From assembly GCA_016776705.1 (NCBI GenBank), contig JADHSW010000119.1, positions 1-8,975 of the forward strand: 8,975 bases of DNA, in the 5' to 3' direction. The stretch's first letter is position 1, and every line of letters begins with the position of its first letter. A program made the position numbers and the translations under genes. The stretch comes from Rhodospirillales bacterium. Lineage in GTDB: Bacteria; Pseudomonadota; Alphaproteobacteria; Rhodospirillales; JABHCV01. Under the pieces are notes generated by a model. The model did not search any database. It saw only the letters and a list, made by a program, of their open reading frames with translations, and was not told the origin of the DNA. This document shows positions 7,087 to 8,975 of this stretch, one piece after another.

Positions 7087-7616
7087 TTAGCGTAGCCCAC
7101 GCATCCGAAGCTGCCGCAGGTGGTCATGGCGCTTTTTACGAGGATCCGCAATTCCTTGTACTGGTCGCCTTTATCATTACCATCGCGCTTATCGGCAAAA
7201 CCGTTTATCTGAAAGTATCAGCCGCCCTGGACGAACGTTCAGAAGGCATTCGCACGGATATTGAAGAAGCGACCCGCTTGCGCGAAGAAGCCCAGGACTT
7301 GCTTGCATCGTTCGAGCGCAAACAGCGCGACGCCGCTGGCGAAGCCCAGGCTATTTCTGATCGGGCAAAAGGCGAGGCCGACTATCTGGCAGAAAAGGCC
7401 GCCAGGGACCTTGACGCCATGATCGAACGCCGCAAGCGTCAGGCAAAGGATCGTATCGCCCAGGCCGAAATTTCGGCACGCGACGAAATCCGCGCCGCCG
7501 CAATCGACGTCGCCCTGGAAGCCAGCCGCCGCATCCTTGCCGAAAAGGTAGCCGGCAAAAAGGGTGACGCCCTGATCGACGCCGCTATCAAGGAACTGCC
7601 AACCCGGCTGCACTAG
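7083..7616 (+). CDS. atpF: ATP synthase F0 subunit b
   Basis: The second peripheral stalk subunit, expected to pair with b' and hold F1 still while the c-ring turns. It has 177 residues. A short periplasmic N-terminus (MISVAHASEAAAGGHGAFYE) leads to one membrane helix at about 23-42 (FLVLVAFIITIALIGKTVYL). A long charged helix follows with the usual ALDERSEGIRTDIEEA start and a C-terminal part ending in KELPTRLH that should contact the delta subunit of F1. The ATG overlaps the b' stop (ATGA), with GGAGGA at 7071-7076 six bases upstream, so the two are likely translationally coupled at similar amounts. It is the last gene of the operon; no delta, alpha, gamma, beta or epsilon gene follows. F1 must be encoded elsewhere, as in other alphaproteobacteria. 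Confidence 0.95.
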   Translation: MISVAHASEAAAGGHGAFYEDPQFLVLVAFIITIALIGKTVYLKVSAALDERSEGIRTDIEEATRLREEAQDLLASFERKQRDAAGEAQAISDRAKGEADYLAEKAARDLDAMIERRKRQAKDRIAQAEISARDEIRAAAIDVALEASRRILAEKVAGKKGDALIDAAIKELPTRLH

Positions 7617-7639
7617 GTTCTAGAGGCGATACAAAAATT

Positions 7640-7668
7640 AAGGGAGCCCGTTGTGGCTCCCTTTTTTT
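7640..7668 (+). terminator. Intrinsic terminator of the atp operon
   Basis: AGGGAGCC (7641-7648) pairs perfectly with GGCTCCCT (7655-7662) around CGTTGT and is followed at once by a run of Ts to 7668. It ends 52 bases after the atpF stop. On the minus strand the same stem is followed by TAATTTTTG, so it may also stop transcription arriving from the ligA-exonuclease side. Confidence 0.93.
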
Positions 7669-7678
7669 AATCAATTAA

Positions 7679-7706
7679 TTGACTAATAATTGTGCGTGCT
7701 TATAAA
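7679..7706 (+). promoter_or_regulatory. Consensus-like promoter of the small gene
   Basis: TTGACT (7679-7684) and TATAAA (7701-7706) are each one base off the sigma-70 consensus, with a 16-base spacer and AT-rich flanks. Transcription should start near 7713, about 24 bases before the ATG at 7737. The promoter lies just after the atp terminator, so the small gene is probably transcribed on its own. Confidence 0.65.
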
Positions 7707-7736
7707 TTTTTCTCTTTTTACTAGTATTAGGCTATT

Positions 7737-7949
7737 ATGGGAACTACCACTTACTTTGAAAATATTATCCATGATGATAATCCGAAGAGTGTAGAAACCA
7801 TTGATGTTGAGGCTGGCACCACGTCCTACCTTGGACATCAACAAATGTTTCTTCGGGTAGGAGAGAAAAAGTTGATTTTAGATGAGAAAACTGAGAAAGA
7901 GTTTTTAGATGCTTTTCATCGCATCGGACATTATCTAGGCCATTATTAA
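7737..7949 (+). CDS. Small protein of unknown function
   Basis: A 70-residue soluble protein that I do not recognise. It has no signal peptide, membrane helix or cysteine. The middle (QQMFLRVGEKKLILDE, about 35-50) looks like a beta hairpin. It leads into a probable amphipathic helix (KTEKEFLDAFHRIGHYLGHY, 51-70) that ends in a repeated His-Tyr pattern. Support for a real gene is a well-spaced promoter, an isolated position after a strong terminator, and a sensible protein composition. Against it, only a weak TTAGG-type ribosome binding site precedes the ATG. By hand count the gene is about 38% GC, clearly lower than the neighbouring genes, so it may have been acquired or be evolving under different constraint. 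Its stop codon overlaps the stop of the converging exonuclease gene by four bases. Confidence 0.65.
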   Translation: MGTTTYFENIIHDDNPKSVETIDVEAGTTSYLGHQQMFLRVGEKKLILDEKTEKEFLDAFHRIGHYLGHY

Positions 7950-8590
7950 TTTCTGCGATTTTGCGATGAACAGGGGCTGTAGCCATTTGGCGTAACTTCT
8001 CCCATTTTTATATCAAGGCATTCCGGTAACTCATTAATGGTTGACACGCCCCGGCTTCTGGCCGCGGCAATGGCGATTGATGCACAACCTTCGGCATCAC
8101 TGGCCGCCGAGTGATGATCGAGGGAAAACTCAATATGTTTACTGACGGTCGGAAGCTTATGGTTTGGCAGTTCGGGCCACGCCGCTCGGGCGATTTTAAC
8201 CGTGCACAGGTACGACAGCTCCGGCCATGGAAGCTCATAACGATCAAGGCTGGCACGCAGGACACTCATATCGAACGCCGCGTTATGGGCTAAAACGACC
8301 CTGTCCTTTATCAACGGGAGCAATTCCTGCCAGATTTCCGGAAATTCCGGCTCATCCTCTACATCTTCCGGGTAGATGCCATGGATGGAAATGTTGAATC
8401 CGCTGAAAATCATGTCATAGGGCTGGATAAGCCGATGGGCGGTTCGAATAATCCTGATGTCGTCAAACCAGGTTACGCCAATGGAACAGGCGCTTGCCCG
8501 GCTTGAGCTTGCCGTCTCAAAATCGATGGCGACACAGGTAGCATCTTCGATATCATACGATTCAGGAATTGATATATTTTCGATTGTCAT
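7946..8590 (-). CDS. DEDDh 3'-5' exonuclease (DnaQ-like)
   Basis: A 214-residue exonuclease of the DnaQ/epsilon superfamily, which removes nucleotides from 3' ends with two metal ions. All motifs are present: ExoI AIDFETA (Asp23, Glu25), ExoII LAHNAAFDMSVL (Asp107), and ExoIII HHSAASDAEG (His160, Asp165), which makes it the DEDDh type. An IHGI segment at 69-72 is also typical. There is no polymerase-binding tail I can recognise. The short C-terminus (from about 190) is polar, so it may be a free-standing repair or RNA-processing nuclease rather than the replicative epsilon subunit. The ATG lies 19 bases after the ligA stop, with no clear ribosome binding site, so translation may depend on ligA. 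Substrate, DNA or RNA, cannot be told from sequence. The gene ends against the small gene on the opposite strand, with overlapping stops. Confidence 0.9.
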   Translation of the reverse strand: MTIENISIPESYDIEDATCVAIDFETASSSRASACSIGVTWFDDIRIIRTAHRLIQPYDMIFSGFNISIHGIYPEDVEDEPEFPEIWQELLPLIKDRVVLAHNAAFDMSVLRASLDRYELPWPELSYLCTVKIARAAWPELPNHKLPTVSKHIEFSLDHHSAASDAEGCASIAIAAARSRGVSTINELPECLDIKMGEVTPNGYSPCSSQNRRN

Positions 8591-8609
8591 TGGTTTGAAG
8601 GATGGCGCC

Positions 8610-8975
8610 TCAATTTCCGGCCAAATCTAACCATTCTTGCTCGCTTAAACAGGTGACGCCCAGCACTTGCGCCCGGCGGGCTTTTGATCCCGCATCCGCG
8701 CCAATAACGACGAAATCGGTCTTTTTGGAGACCGATCCCGCTACCTTGGCACCCAGATTTTCTGCTTTTGCCTTGGCCTCGCCCCGACTCATGGTTTCAA
8801 GCGAACCGGTGAAGACGACAGTCTTGCCCGCGACGGGGGACGCGCCCACATCGGGAGCGATATAATCTTCAATGGTCAGTTGCTCTTCAAGATCGGCGAC
8901 AACATCCTGGTTATGTTCTTCATCAAAAAAGGCAATCAGGTCTTCAGCCACCGACGGGCCAATGCCGTCAATGTT
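8610..8975 (-). CDS. ligA: NAD-dependent DNA ligase, C-terminal part
   Basis: The last 121 residues of LigA, which seals nicks in DNA with NAD+ during replication and repair. The gene continues past the right edge of the window, so the catalytic adenylation and OB domains are not seen. The visible part begins with the end of the helix-hairpin-helix region (NIDGIGPSVAEDLIAFF) and a linker. The BRCT domain then runs from about residue 47 of this part, with the hallmark KTVVFTGSLETMSRGEAKAK, NLGAKV, KKTDFVVIG, AGSKARRAQ and the conserved Trp in SEQEWLDL. It ends normally at a TGA. A GTG at 8949-8951 is an internal Val codon, not a start. The exonuclease gene follows after 19 bases on the same strand and is probably co-transcribed. 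Confidence 0.95.
   Translation of the reverse strand, partial: NIDGIGPSVAEDLIAFFDEEHNQDVVADLEEQLTIEDYIAPDVGASPVAGKTVVFTGSLETMSRGEAKAKAENLGAKVAGSVSKKTDFVVIGADAGSKARRAQVLGVTCLSEQEWLDLAGN

Noticed and set aside
7824..7862. TCCTACC...GGTAGGA inverted repeat within the small gene as a minus-strand terminator
   Set aside because: Seven pairs with a 25-base gap and no T run on either strand; probably chance.
8602..8865. Plus-strand open frame across the end of ligA
   Set aside because: It is antisense to the LigA BRCT domain, with no promoter or ribosome binding site.

Overview
The window looks like ordinary chromosome of an alphaproteobacterium, probably Rhodospirillales-like. Three things point there: an F0-only ATP synthase operon that carries separate b' and b subunits, a DUF721/DciA - DsbA-like - Smc gene block, and an Smc hinge of the kind I recall from alphaproteobacteria. 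The genus cannot be fixed from the sequence alone. No RNA gene, IS element, prophage or CRISPR array is visible.

Layout. (1) About 1-4792, plus strand: a DUF721/DciA-like protein, a secreted DsbA-type thiol oxidoreductase with a CPHC active site, and full-length Smc. The last two most likely start at TTG codons. (2) 4793-4964: a gap with a small perfect hairpin after smc and a second GC-rich hairpin that sits between a perfect TTGACA box and an AT-rich block. This could be the smc terminator, the atp promoter, or both. (3) 4965-7616, plus strand: atpI, atpB (a), atpE (c), the b' gene and atpF (b). Together these make the membrane F0 sector and its peripheral stalk. The F1 genes are not here. 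Hairpins flank the atpE cistron, and a strong intrinsic terminator closes the operon at 7640-7668. (4) 7679-7949, plus strand: a consensus-like promoter and a 70-residue protein I do not recognise, distinctly AT-rich. (5) 7946-8975, minus strand: a DEDDh 3'-5' exonuclease directly downstream of the 3' end of ligA, which runs off the right edge. The exonuclease and the small gene converge, and their stop codons overlap.

How the genes fit together. Block 1 combines helicase loading (DciA) and chromosome organisation (Smc) with an envelope redox protein. Block 3 builds the proton channel and stator, which need the F1 genes encoded elsewhere. Block 5 pairs nick sealing with a proofreading-type exonuclease. 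I found no convincing new multi-gene system. The points most worth a second look are the unknown small gene, the promoter/terminator overlap before atpI, the hairpins around atpE, the signal-like N-terminus of b', and the ligA-exonuclease pair.
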